Shown here: positions 46,193-57,700 of the stretch, one piece after another
How positions within the stretch are numbered: position 1 is the stretch's first letter
How the letters are laid out: every line of letters begins with the position of its first letter
DNA from: Epiperipatus broadwayi
Taxonomy: Eukaryota > Onychophora > Udeonychophora > Euonychophora > Peripatidae
Assembly: GCA_028023455.1 (NCBI GenBank)
Contig: JAQFVV010013074.1
Coordinates: 124,001-188,000 of the forward strand
Direction: 5' to 3'
DNA: 64,000 nucleotides
Translations under genes and position numbers: made by a program
The notes under the pieces: generated by a model
Databases searched by the model: none
Seen by the model: the letters and a program-made list of their open reading frames with translations, nothing else
Told to the model about the DNA's origin: nothing

Positions 46193-48479
46193 ATATATAT
46201 ATATAATTTTTTTTACTCTCCATATTAGTTTTCTATCTCTCCAATCCCTATTTTTTATGAATGCATCTATTCTTCTATTCCATTCCTTGCCATGATAAGA
46301 TAACATTCAACAATTTTTCTAACACAATCATCCCATATTTTGTATAAGTATGATAACATAAAGTCTTTACTCCAATTCTTCTGCATATCATACTATCTTT
46401 CTCACCCATCTTTTTTCTTGTTTTTTACTCATAACCCTTTTAAATACTATTTTTGCTATTCTCTTATTATACATAAATTGCAAACTATTGAACATTTCCA
46501 TTTTGCATTTTATATATCTCACATAAAAACTTCACTATCCCATTTCTCCTTGAATTGCCACCTTTGCTATCCATGCATTGGCATCAGCTGTTTTTTTATT
46601 ATATCTGACATCTAGAAACAAAAATGAAAACTGAATTATAGATTCAAAATAAATCTTCAAATAGTATAAATATGTATTAGAAAAATGGCTAGTGTAAAGT
46701 AATGTTACCACAAAGTTGTATCATTGTAATGCAATTAAAATAGTCAGTGCCACTCTAGTTCTAACCAAAGACAATTCAGAAGGGATTATAAAATAGGCTT
46801 TGGAAAAAAATATATATCTTTATTGTTGAATAATCAATATCTATCTAAACAAACTGAATGTTTAAATAATATAAAAACCACATTTCAAAAAGTTTATATT
46901 TAACTTACTAAAACAATTTATTACATGCACATCAATTTGAAAAGCATATGTGTGCACTTATTTAGAGCTTATCTATAGATAAGCCAATCTTTGCTTGCTG
47001 TGCCGAAATTAGGGCTTTAATCTATTGTGTGCCTAAATTATAAATTGTTAATTGAACTATACAAACTTATTTATTCTGTAGCAGGAGATGGAATCTCATT
47101 TTTAATCATCTGTGATTAGAAAAACATAGTAAATTTTAAATTTACTGTAATAAAATTTATTATTTATATAGCATAGACTATTTATGTAATATTGTATATA
47201 AATAAGCTCTAAGCATAAACATACACTTAGGCTTTTCATACTGATGCTCATGGGTGAGTGCATGTAGATTTGTAAAAGCCTATGAATGGATGTTTGTTCC
47301 TTCTATATAATATTACAATCATAATCTACTCTATATAAATAATAGACTATTTAAAACAATTTTATATACCTAAATGATTTCAAATTGATTTGTTCTTTAT
47401 TATTTAACATTGTATTTAAGATCTTTCTAATTATTAACCTTTCTAATCACAAAAGAAATTACAAAAACCAGCATTCAAAATGTTTTGTTTGAGTTCAGTC
47501 ACATTTTTTATTTATCTTTCAAAATGAATAAATAACATGTATTTAAAATAGGAATAAATTTGTTCAAAAAATAATAATTTGAATTAATGAAAGATTCACG
47601 TAATAAAGTAATTTACATTCAAAGTTAGATGTTTTTACAAAATGAAATATATGCTGAAATTATTTTTTAAAAAATAATAAAAATCGTCAGAATTTTAAAA
47701 AAACGTCTGCTTATGCAGCACATCTGCAGCATTAATTTTCCAATAGGTGAAAATATGTAGTAGTAGTAGACGCAAACACTTGGATCTTGAGTTCAAACTA
47801 TGTAATTCTATTTCTGCACTAACCACACATAACTATACATCTATTTAAACATATATACTCATACAGCCTGCTAATATTTTTTATTTATAAATTAGATATT
47901 AGAATTATTTGAGTGAATGTAAAATAACACCGAACAAACAAATGATTAATAAATCTTATTGCTCTAAGGCAGTAAATTATATACATTATCAATTATTTTT
48001 ATAAGTAATAAAGTTGATTTGTCTATTAATTTATTAATTTAAAAGAATTAGAAAGCTGTTTCCGACAGCTAGAAATAAATTTATTAAAATAGACATTTAG
48101 AAATGTCAAAATATTATAAATACAATATTTATAAAGTCATATTAATTTCATACTCAAATCTCTTTTCTTAATTAGAAAACGTGGATATTTTTAGATTATT
48201 TGTGCGCAAACTTGCCGTTTTAAAGTTAATTTAAAGTTTAATTCCATGATTTTTTTTTAATTAAATATATTATGTCTTTGTGTATATATTTTTTTCATTA
48301 TATATATATAATTAAAATGATAGGACAATACTCAATCTAAATTATTTTCATGTCGACTGCTCTGTTCAATGAGCATAAAGCCAAGAAATTTATAATATAA
48401 GAACTGCAAGATTAGCTTGTCTTTGTTCCATGTCTGCTACCTAAAATTTGAATCCTTGCAAGAAAATTGAGAAATTTAC
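46193..48479. other. AT-rich spacer
   Basis: No coding or confident repeat; sequence at 46920-47330 looks partly self-similar but I could not define arms. Confidence 0.4.
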
Positions 48480-49365
48480 ATTTTTTTTTTTTAAAAAATA
48501 TATTTAGTAGACCTTTAGATACAAAAAAATTACAGAAAACCTGACTGTCTTAAAACTGTGGAGCTAGGGGTTTCTAATCCATTGGAGAGTTGGTGATTTC
48601 AGTTAAAAGTCTATGGAAAATTCAGTCCTGTAACATTCACCAATGTCCAGGATTCCGCATGTAGCCATTCGGGGGGTAACATGCGATCTCTGAGGCAAAA
48701 CCATTTTAAAAGCTTTATGAAGCATTCCAATATATTTATATTTGAGTCACTGAAAATGTATTTACATCTGACAAGCCAGATTGCAAAAGAAAAAAAACAC
48801 AGATAATCTGATTTTTGAAAAAATACCTGACTCTATCGCGTTTTGTATAAATAGGACATCTCTGTGATCATGGGAGACCTTTTTGTTAATGAACCTCCTA
48901 ACTTGACCAAGAGCTGGACATGTATGGATGATATGAGTGATGGTTTCATCTGCCAAAGAACATAGCTGACACTGGGGGTTGAGATTGTTGAAGCTCTTTG
49001 CCACACAAGAAAGTGGTTCATTGGTAGAGAGGAGAGGTTGCATTTCAGCAAGAAGTCTATGAATTTGGGTTCTAGAAACCACCTTTTTGATTTCTTTATT
49101 AGTAGTTTATTAGTTAGTCCTAGAGCATTATGCAGTGGAAGTAGATCTGGATGTTTCAGTTTGTATGTCTCCCAGTAAGTGGTCTTTCTTTCTAGAACAG
49201 GATTTATCAAACTTGTAGTGAAAGTCACATAGTCCAATAGATCAGTTAACCACTTGCTACATGAAGGAGGAGGGGTGTCAGTGGGAGTTACAGGCAGCAC
49301 TGAAGTCAGGTTGACTTGTTTAAAGCAATTTTCATCAATAAATTGATATACAATTATTGGTAGCT
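48480..49365 (-). pseudogene. LINE B relative: ORF2 C-terminus, minus
   Basis: On minus from 49365: LPIIVYQ, TPTDTPPPSCSKW and TYWETYKLKHPDLLPLHNAL. Then FLLKCNLSSLPMNHFLV, and after a frameshift NPQCQLCSLADETITHIIHT (C-x2-C ... H) with CPALGQVRRFINKKV. Each step parallels 8030-8640 of LINE B (DPTDTPPP, FWDVYKLKFPHYTPL, FVLKLNLNALPTSYFLV, SQCQLCRLYDETILHIFYIC). The divergence is substantial and the 3' UTR differs, so it is a sister family or an old copy. 5'-truncated at about 49365. Confidence 0.82.
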
Positions 49366-50087
49366 AAAAAGTAAACCAAGATGGAAACAACTTATAACGT
49401 TTATCACTAGATAGGTGGCAATGCTAATAAATAATGCTTTTTATTTATTGCTTTTATATAAAGAAAAGAACAGTGAGAAAGATTATTGCCTTACAATGAT
49501 TTTGTAAGATATAACATAAATTAAACTATAAGTACTACTAACGTCATGCCGCATGCTAGTTATATCTGTTAACTTATTTGTTTATGTGTGGGCATATTGA
49601 AAATATTAGACTTTATTCCAATATTTTGCTTTATTCTATATTATTGTATCTGATATTACTTATATTGCAATGAACATATATGATTGGTGCCTTGGGATGT
49701 GTGCGAAGGTACCTCTCATGTAATAAGATCTTCAAACTTGCAACTATTTAAATATCTGAAAATATACCATCTAAATACATTACCACATACTATGTATAAA
49801 TATATATGGGATCTGCCTTAAAGTATATATTAAACTTATCTAACATATCATTTACTAAAATATTGATACTATATACTACCTTTAATATAGAAATCATTAG
49901 AAATAAATATGTATTCATGATGTAAGAAAGATAGTAATATATCAACACAAATGTCAAATCAGTTCATTTACTCACATATAAATATCCACATTTCCTGCAA
50001 GCCAACTTATTAAACAAGGGTTTGAAATAAAATGAATATATGGAAGCTTTATACTATAAGATAAATAAGTTACTCACATATGCAATG
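49366..50087. other. AT-rich spacer
   Basis: Nothing recognised. Confidence 0.4.
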
Positions 50088-50172
<85 letters not shown>

Positions 50173-50272
50173 TGATGATGATGATGATGAAATAATAACA
50201 ACAATAATAATAATGTTGATGATGATGATGGTGTTAATCATAATGATGGTGATGATGATGATGATAAATAAA
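50088..50272. repeat. Compound trinucleotide microsatellite
   Basis: (AAT)n about 50088-50169, (GAT)n about 50170-50190, then mixed AAT, AAC and GAT units to about 50272. Confidence 0.95.
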
Positions 50273-51049
50273 TAAAAAGAGAAAAACTTTATTTTTAAAC
50301 TTTTATCTTCCTCCATACATAATATTTTAATTGCTTCGTTAACTCTATTTATTTCATATTAAAGCAGATCATTGAATATGAACTAAATTTTCTTTAATAA
50401 ACATAAAAAAATAGATGCAAAATAAATATTTGTTCTATATAAAGACCAAACAAATTCATGCTCAATAGCAATAGCAAATTGTTATATGCAATAATATATT
50501 TGCTTACAATATTCACATTTCACACACTCACAATGAATTTCATTTTCTCTTTGGGTTGCGAGTGATTTTCTTTTCACACATGATATGAGCACATTATTTG
50601 GGAGACTCAATATTATAAAATTTCATAACATTAAATTGAGATAATATGGATACTTTTATCTTGTCTAAATATTAGTGTGGAGTGGAATAACTCTTTCATA
50701 ATTCATGTAAATTGAAACATGGAAAGTTTAATCCTCAACCTATTAAACTATTGATTACAGAAAATGCAAAACTGTAACTTGTAAACTTTGAAAAATATTA
50801 TACACTGACCAAAGAGCAAATGTAGAGAAGGAAATTTACCATTTGGTTGCAAATGGAGAATTAATACCAATGGAGAAATTTGATTAGGTTATGACAATTG
50901 GTGTTATTGCTGAATCAGATGGTTCGATACACATTTGTGATGAATATTGCATAATTGTGAATAAAAACCTATGTAAAAATGCATATTTTATACCGAATGT
51001 TAGAGTAGTAGCATCAACCCAAAATTCTCATATTTTATAAAACTGAAGC
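50273..51049. other. AT-rich spacer
   Basis: No feature supported. Confidence 0.4.
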
Positions 51050-51300
51050 AAAACTCTTCATACATTGGTGCTACCTAGTGAAAACCTGATTAATCAACTA
51101 ATGCATAAAGGCTTTGTGCATAAATCCCTAGCTAGTGCCTATATATCCAATATCCATTGACTAGTTTCTATCTTGTGGATTTCATCAGTAAGGAGCCTTG
51201 GCTCAGAGAGCACTGCACCTAGATCTTATGATCTAATGCAAACCTCTAATGGCCACCTTTTACCCTTTTAGTTAACTATAAAGCTGTGAGCCCAAATTGA
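51050..51300 (-). repeat. R4c: R4 copy with hammerhead core, minus
   Basis: GCAAAACTCTTCATACATTG (arm), CTTTGTGCATAAATCCCTAG, AATATCCATTGACTAG, then GGAGCCTTGGCTCAGAGAGC and CACCTAGATCTTA, shared with R4a and R4e. The second arm is absent. Confidence 0.8.
51154..51193 (-). ncRNA. hammerhead ribozyme relic in R4c
   Basis: Minus strand: CTGATGA (51182-51188) and GAAA (51165-51168) are both intact. Between them, stem II is ATC with GAT, and CTAGTC supplies the GTC triplet (51159-51161). Stem I is weakened (CCTTA against AATGG), and an A opposite A adjoins the core in stem II. It retains all core bases of a hammerhead. Confidence 0.6.
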
Positions 51301-51515
51301 AAACACAATAATATTTTCAACCCAATCTCATTCATTTTTATAGTCATATAGATCTGAACCATTTTTGCAAAACTGTATATGAAAGTAACATTTCATTAAA
51401 TTGGTCACAATTAGTAAAAGTCAACAATTATGACTCACATGGGAATTTTGGGATTATTACTGCTCCATTTTTTTTTATATTGAAGTGGATGTGCTCCTCC
51501 AAAGAGTAGAGAGAG
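51301..51515. other. AT-rich spacer
   Basis: Nothing recognised. Confidence 0.4.
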
Positions 51516-51782
51516 TTTCATATGGTCACTATCTCTAATACTAGCACATAATTGTTTATAAACAAAGCAAACTCTTCATACAGTAGTGCCACCCTGTGCC
51601 AACCAGAGTAATCAATGAATGTCAGAAGGCTTGTGCATAAAATCCGCAAGCCAGAAACTAGTCTGGGGATATTGGATGAGTAGGAATTAGATAGGGATTT
51701 TATGCACAAGCCTTCTGGCATTCATTGATTACTCTGGTTGGCACAGGATGGCACTACTGTATGGAGAGTTTTGCTAGTAGAG
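51516..51782 (+). repeat. R4d: palindromic R4 copy
   Basis: Inverted arms: ACTCTTCATACAGTAGTGCC (about 51568) against GGCACTACTGTATGGAGAGT (about 51749), and AATGTCAGAAGGCTTGTGCA against TGCACAAGCCTTCTGGCATT. The centre keeps CAAGCCAGAAACTAGTCTGG but has lost the CTGATGA half. Confidence 0.85.
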
Positions 51783-52019
51783 AGAGTTATTTCATTTTAT
51801 GACATTATATTCATTGTTGCAAATTCTAAGTCAAATCTCAAAATGAGGTAATTGAGTGTAATTGATTAAATAATTTTGATATAAGAACAATCCTGAAATG
51901 TGCATCTGGCAAATCAAAAAATTAATTTTTGTGATATGTTAGAAAGGAATATATAGTCCACATCTTAAAATATCCACTTAATTTAAAAAGTATCTAAGAA
52001 TAATAAGGAATGTCAAGTG
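51783..52019. other. AT-rich spacer
   Basis: Nothing recognised. Confidence 0.4.
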
Positions 52020-53850
52020 TTTTAGCACTTACATAAAAGGAAAGTGCCATGGTGCACAACCATTATAAAATCTTCTTTGAAAGAATCAGATGCCAGAGTG
52101 ATTAAAGAAACAATAAAATGATTTTAAAGTTCTAATAATATCTGATAAATTATTTATACCTTATGGTAGTGATTTAGAATAAGAACAGTGATCATTCAAG
52201 AAGAATTGTGGGTAAAAAAAACCAACTATTTTCACATCTCTTGTCAAGAAATGTTTAACAAAATTACAGCCAGCCCAACAAAGAATCTTTAGCAGTTTAT
52301 GCTTATAGGAAAGACATTTCAACACTATTTATGCAGGCAATATTTTAGGATTATCACTGACCACATTACACTTGTCTGGTTATCTAAACCCATGATCTGT
52401 GTTAGCATCATATAATTTTGAACTAACTTATCAAAAGAAAAGACCAATTTCATCATGCACATATTTTGTCAAAGATACATGACAGAACAAAATCTTATAT
52501 GAGTGACACTGAAATTAAACATATAGATAAATTACATTCAGAGATTAAATAGTAATGTTGTGCTAGAGTGTACATGTAAGGGCAAATATTACCAAAGCCT
52601 TATAAATGATTCATTAGAAGTTTTACAAAGACTGAAAATTATTTCATGTTTATTCTGACTAATGAGAACAATTCTCAGCCATGAAAGGATGTATTTTAGA
52701 GTAAGACATAGAAATAGTTCCAGCTAGGATAGACAACAAATTTTAAAACTAGTATACCAGGCACTTTCTGATATCATTTGTGCTAAAATATTGGCTTGTG
52801 CATGCAGGATATTATTGAAAATATTGAAAACACTATTAAAAAGTGTGAATTATTCTGATGTACAAGCCTACCAAAAAGAAATGATGCAATAACCTGTAGC
52901 ATCCAGACCACACATCATTCATTCAGATTCTACAAAGGAGTAACTTTTTCTAGTGGTTATCAATAGATATTCCAAATGGGATGAATCTAAGGCAGTGAAA
53001 AGTACATGATTAGTAGAAATAACTAAGGAGCTGAAAGAGATGTTTTCTTATATTTTTTTTGAAACAGTGTGACTAATAACAAGGCTGGGTTTGATTTTGG
53101 AACTTTTGAAGAGATCATGGGAAAAAAGGTATTGAATAAAACAAACAGTTTCATATTGTGCAGAATCTAATGGTTTGGAAAAAATATAGTTTCTTACTAA
53201 TCTTAAGAAATCATGTTATGCTGATACACATGAAACATTATCTACTACTAATCTTTATAAATCAAGTTATGTTCATATGCATGAAACATTGTCTAACAAT
53301 CATGCTGTACTAACAAATTACACCTCATTCTATAACAGGTAAATCACCAGCTGATTTATTGATAATTAGGAAATTAAAGAAAAAATCTAGAACTAAAAAG
53401 AAATCTATAACTTTTACTTCATAAACCAAAGTAACCCAGAATTTAATTCTAATAAAAAAAGAAAAATAGGCAACAGCTGATAAAATTTGGGTTAAAAATA
53501 GTTTGGTGAATATTGGGTGAGAGATAGGATTGTTGAAATACTATCTAAACAGATAGTAATAGTTAATACAGAAAATTATATTTTAATCAACTGAGATAAA
53601 ACAGTTGAAGATAGTAGTGCTATTGGAATACAGCCAAAGAAGAGTCAAGCAAAGAGAGAATAAGAATATTGAGATGTGAGATGACATCAAACAGTATAAT
53701 CACAGACTGAAACAGCAGTATTAGGAGATGAACATCTTGCAGATAATATGAAGAAAGCATTGTAAAATCATAACATTTTACTCAGAGAAAAAGAAAATTA
53801 ACAAAACACCTCCAAGAATATATATGGAGTAACGTGTAATGACAAACAAA
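52020..53850 (+). pseudogene. Ty3/Gypsy pol relic (RNase H, zinc finger, integrase)
   Basis: No frame is open for long, but motifs appear in order across frames. SLAVYAYRK ... ITDH (about 52290-52360) is like the Gypsy RNase H end. ENIENTIKKCELF (about 52820-52855) matches the H2C2 linker before integrase. VVINRYSKWDESKA-like sequence (about 52955-52990) carries the first integrase Asp region. GFDFGTFEEIMGKK (about 53090-53130) is followed by a YCAESNG-like segment near 53158-53172 (catalytic Glu region). ITGKSPADLLIIRKLKKKSR (about 53335-53395) is the integrase C-terminal motif. A PPRIYG-like end lies at about 53815. Many stops: an old relic. LTRs not identified. Confidence 0.7.
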
Positions 53851-54484
53851 TTCCATGCCCTGGAGTAAAGAGGAAGAATATACAATACATGTAATCAAAT
53901 TTAATTAATATTACTTTAGTCTTGGACTGTAATTTAAAAATTTATTATACCTATGTAGAGTATAATTTTTTATTTTGAAATATTTTTAGAATGGATAAAT
54001 ATAATCCTAAAAAAAAGATATTGCAATTTGAGTAATTATGGAATTAAATCCATCTCAGTTAATAAATAGATTAGTAATCAAGCAATTAGCTGAGAGTTTT
54101 TAAAAAATAACCTATATTAATTACCACACTATGAAAACCCTCTTAGTTAATTATTCACTCCAAATGCTTGGAAGGATATAAATAAATGTAAAAGTAATTA
54201 GTCTAGTAATAATTAATAGACTTTATGAAAAAAGCTGATATCTCAGGGTAACCATTACTTGTAGGGCAGCAATGGATGTAACAACAATTTAGTAGTCATA
54301 AAATATTTTGTGAAAATCTTTGGCTTACTTTCATTATTAAAAAATTATGTATGATCTTTATACATATATAGTCCACGTTTATTGTTAAGAGGAGGTTGCC
54401 TTGACAACAGTTTGAAATTGTTGATTGTTATTGATGTTGGAATTGTTCAACATTGACTGGCTTTCAGTGATATACATATATATT
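53851..54484. other. Spacer, possibly Gypsy 3' region
   Basis: A GTTGCCTTGACAAC imperfect palindrome at 54395-54408 resembles an RFX X-box; no other support. The 3' LTR of the Gypsy relic may be here but I could not define it. Confidence 0.3.
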
Positions 54485-54609
54485 CAATAACGAAACTTAA
54501 ATATATTCCAAATAACGGTAAACAATTTATAATATAATATAAATTATAAATATAATATAAATTATAAATTGTTTACCGTTATTTAGAATATATTTAAGTT
54601 TCGTTATTG
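54485..54609. repeat. Near-perfect hairpin, 49-nt arms
   Basis: The arm 54485-54533 (starting CAATAACGAAACTTAAAT) pairs with 54561-54609 with a single mismatch, around a 27-nt AT spacer that is itself partly symmetric. Function unknown. Confidence 0.9.
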
Positions 54610-55514
54610 TATTATTAATATTAGCGGATATTTTATTTTGTTTTATATATATATTCGTGTTATATATGTGTTGTAATACATTTATTATTCTTTCTATTAA
54701 AATAAATATTTGAAATTTATTGAGTCAATTTATTCTAAAATTCCTGTGTACGTCTGACTAACATGGGAATAAACGTGTACTGATATTAGTCCATTATACA
54801 TTTAAAAAAATCATTAATTAAAGCTTTTTATTTTGAATTAATGATAAATTTGCAGTCTTAATGACATCTTTAGTTTATTTAACTGGTTTAACAAACTTAG
54901 CTCGTATATAAACAAAATGAATATATGCAATTATAAAGTAAATAGTCTATAAATATTTCTGAAAGTTTTGTATCTATTAAATTCCAAACACTATTATGCT
55001 TAGAAATACTCCCACAAATTTTTATTTTTTAAATGTACTTAAATTTTAAATTTTATTTTATTAAATAATTATTTTTATCCTAGTAATTATCTGTACATTT
55101 AGCTGAATAAATGTGATTTTGATATACTTTTAAACCATTCTTAAAACCTTTTAATTAGTTTGAGCATGTAATTTACTGACTCTGGTTACGCTGTTGCCTT
55201 TTACTTTAAAATAAATGTCTCTTTTGAATAAACAGATAAACATCTTTGATAATACTTAATACACTTTTTATTTGTTTAATTTCTTTATGAGAATAAAGGC
55301 ATTTAAAATTTCTGAAAGATTAAAAATTTAGAATATTTCTGATTTGTTTAACTTAATAAGAATTTATGTTAATTAAAAAGAATTTAAAATATATATTTAG
55401 CCTTTTAAATATATGTTATATATTTTTAATGTAACTATAATAAAACTTTTTAGTTTGCATGTAAAAAATAAATATATCGTATATTTAAATTATGCATTCA
55501 ATATATATAAAGAA
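54610..55514. other. AT-rich spacer
   Basis: Nothing recognised. Confidence 0.4.
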
Positions 55515-55605
55515 TAGCTCTAAACAAGCTTATTTTATTATTTTTTTTATATAATAAATCCCACAAGAGAGCGCATTGGAAATCTTTATCTAGGATTGTT
55601 CCCAT

Positions 55606-55644
55606 CCCTATACTAGTTTCGAGCTGTGGCTCTCGTGAGTGAGG
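55606..55644 (-). ncRNA. hammerhead ribozyme relic, R6 unit 1
   Basis: Minus strand: stem I CCTCA/TAGGG, core CTCACGA (two changes), stem II GAGC-CACA-GCTC (4 bp, perfect), intact GAAA, then CTAGTA where the triplet GTC became GTA. GTA is still an allowed NUH triplet. Confidence 0.6.
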
Positions 55645-56004
55645 GGCTATGACCTCGGATTGAAAATACCAACTCAAGCCCAGCATTTATCTAAATATCC
55701 TGATGTGAAATTTTCAGACATCTATATCTCGTCAAATCCAGCTCTCCAACTGAAATAACCATATGGGACTGAACTAAATTCTGATAGACCATATATTAAT
55801 AGCCTTAGCAATTGAATATAGCCTAAGCATCAACAGCCAAATTATAATAATAATAAAATCAAGTTATATGTCTCATGACTTATATAGCTTCTATTTACAA
55901 ATATGTAAAATAAAGAGTGTCCTAATAGCTCTAAACAAGCTTTTTTATTTTTTAGGATAAATGCCACAAGAGAATGTATTCGAAATTTTTTATCTAGGAC
56001 TGTC

Positions 56005-56048
56005 CCTATGACCAGCCCAGTTTTGAGCTATGGCTGTCATCAGTGAGG
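56005..56048 (-). ncRNA. hammerhead ribozyme relic, R6 unit 2
   Basis: Minus strand: stem I CCTCA, intact CTGATGA (56037-56043), stem II CAGC-CATA-GCTC with its first pair broken, AAAA for GAAA. The downstream half carries a small insertion before GGTC. Confidence 0.55.
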
Positions 56049-56509
56049 AGCTAGGACATCAAATTCAAATTACCAACTTAAGCCCAGTATTTATTTAATA
56101 TTTAATTATTATAAATAGAAGATCTAAAATTTTCAGACATTTATATGTCTTTAAATCCAACTCTCCAACTGAAATTACCATATGGGACTGAACTACCTTC
56201 TGGTACACCATATATTAATAGCTGTAGCAAGTTAATATAGCCAAAGTCTCAACAACCAAATTATAATATTAATGAAATCAAGTCATACATCACATGACTT
56301 ATATAATTTGTATGTACAAATATTCAAAATAAAGAGCATATATAAAGAGTGTGGTTTATCTTAATTTAGTTCAGTCTCCTATGTCTATTTCAGTTGAACA
56401 GCTGGATTTAAAAACATATAGATGTCTGAACATTTAAGATCTTCTACTTAATAGTTAATTATTAGATAAATGCTGGGTTGAGTTGCTATTTTGAATCTGT
56501 AGTCTAGCT

Positions 56510-56548
56510 TCTCACTGACAAGAGCCATAGTTCAAAACCAGTCTGGGG
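56510..56548 (+). ncRNA. hammerhead ribozyme relic, R6 unit 3
   Basis: Stem I TCTCA/TGGGG (56510-56514, 56544-56548), core CTGACAA (two changes), stem II GAGC-CATA-GTTC, AAAA for GAAA, GTC intact at 56541-56543. Confidence 0.58.
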
Positions 56549-56919
56549 ATGGGAACAATCCTAGATAAAGACTTCAAATGTGATCTCATGTAGTATTTAT
56601 CATTAAAAAAAATAATTAAATAAGATTGTTTAGAACTATTAGCGCAATCTTTATTTTACATATTTGTAAATACAAGCTATATACATACTTGGTTTTATTA
56701 ATATTATAATTTGACTATTGAGGCTTTAGATATATTAGATTGCTAGAGCTATTAATATATGGAGTGTCTGAATTTAGTTCAATCCCATATGGCTATTTCC
56801 ATTGGAGATCTTGATTTGAAGACATATAAATGTCAAAAAATTTCAGATCTTCTACTTAATAGTTAATTATTAGATAAATGATGGGCATGAGTTGATATTT
56901 TGAATCTGATATCATAGCT

Positions 56920-56958
56920 CTTCAATGATGAGAGTCAAAGCTTGAAATCAGTCTCAGG
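56920..56958 (+). ncRNA. hammerhead ribozyme relic, R6 unit 4
   Basis: Stem I CTTCA/TCAGG (4 of 5 pairs), core ATGATGA (first base changed), stem II GAGT-CAAA-GCTT (all four pair with G-T allowed), GAAA intact at 56944-56947, GTC intact at 56951-56953. Confidence 0.6.
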
Positions 56959-57108
56959 ATGGGGACAATTCTAAATAAAGATTTTGAATGTGTTTATCAT
57001 AAAAAATAATAATAAAATATGCTTGTTTAGAGCTAATAGCATGTGCTTTATTTTACATATTTGTAAATACAATCTATGTAAGTCATGTGATATATGACTT
57101 GATTTTAG

Positions 57109-57542
57109 ACAGTATTGGACGTATATTAAAATGCTATAATATAGATACAGCATTTTCTGCTCATCAAAAGATCAGCAATATAATAACCAAGCCTAAGAAT
57201 TCAATCCCTCTTGAATCTCAGGGTGTCTATCAAATCTCATGTAAAAATTGTAAAGCTTCTTACATAGGTATGAGTAATCATTGCATCAGGGTTAGGAGAG
57301 ATGAGCATGCTAATGCAGTTAAACAACACTCATCATCATCAGCACTCTCACTCCATACTATAGATTCAGGTCATAAAATTGATTTTTCTAGTACCAGAAT
57401 CATATCCAGATGTGATAATCTCTACCAATGCAAAATTAGAGAAGCCATTGAGATACTTAAAAGGCCAGATTGTATCAATAAGCGAGATGATACATGTAAA
57501 CTTCCTCCTATTTGGAAAGATTTTTTTAAAAAACATTCCTAA
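57109..57542 (+). pseudogene. PLE-5 GIY-YIG endonuclease domain
   Basis: About 144 open codons with no stop until 57540. FSAHQKISNIITKPKN, then GVYQISCKNCKASYIGMSNH (GIY-like GVY, two Cys, and YIG). Next come RVRRDEH (catalytic Arg region), SALSLHTIDSGHKIDF (His motif), IREAIEILKRPDCINKRDD and PPIWKDFF. All expected features of a PLE endonuclease are present, the best preserved in the window. An in-frame upstream ATG at 57087 lies inside R6 and is not the native start. It is a different PLE subfamily from PLE-1 to PLE-3. The RT is missing, so it cannot be autonomous. Confidence 0.88.
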
Positions 57543-57700
57543 ATTTAACATTTTTTGCTATTGGTGGAATTTTAACATTTTATTCAAATCAGTGATTGTA
57601 GCGCCTCTACAACCATCTTTCTACCTTTTATAATTCTGTGGATGGCTTGTGTGACCAAGTCAAAATGTCAGTATATTAATATTAAAAGTTTTTAACATGG
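57109..57700 (+). mobile_element. PLE-5: 5'-truncated Penelope-like element, 3' end
   Basis: Consists of the linker and GIY-YIG endonuclease plus a 3' tail. It joins R6 unit 4 directly at about 57108. Confidence 0.82.

Larger units (their letters stand above)
55515..57108. repeat. R6: four-unit array, two on minus followed by two on plus
   Basis: Unit of about 415 bp. Units 1 (about 55515-55928) and 2 (about 55929-56345) read with the ribozyme on minus. Units 3 (about 56346-56750) and 4 (about 56751-57108) are the reverse complement. Shared blocks include AACAAGCTT with CACAAGAGA, TATCTAGGA, CTCTCCAACTGAAAT (or its complement), ACCATATATTAATAGC and TTACAAATATGTAAAATAAA. Unit 4 is cut short where PLE-5 begins at about 57109. 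Every unit has a hammerhead-like core. Confidence 0.88.

Noticed and set aside
54395-54408. RFX X-box GTTGCCTTGACAAC
   Set aside because: A single motif match in spacer without promoter context; kept only as a remark.
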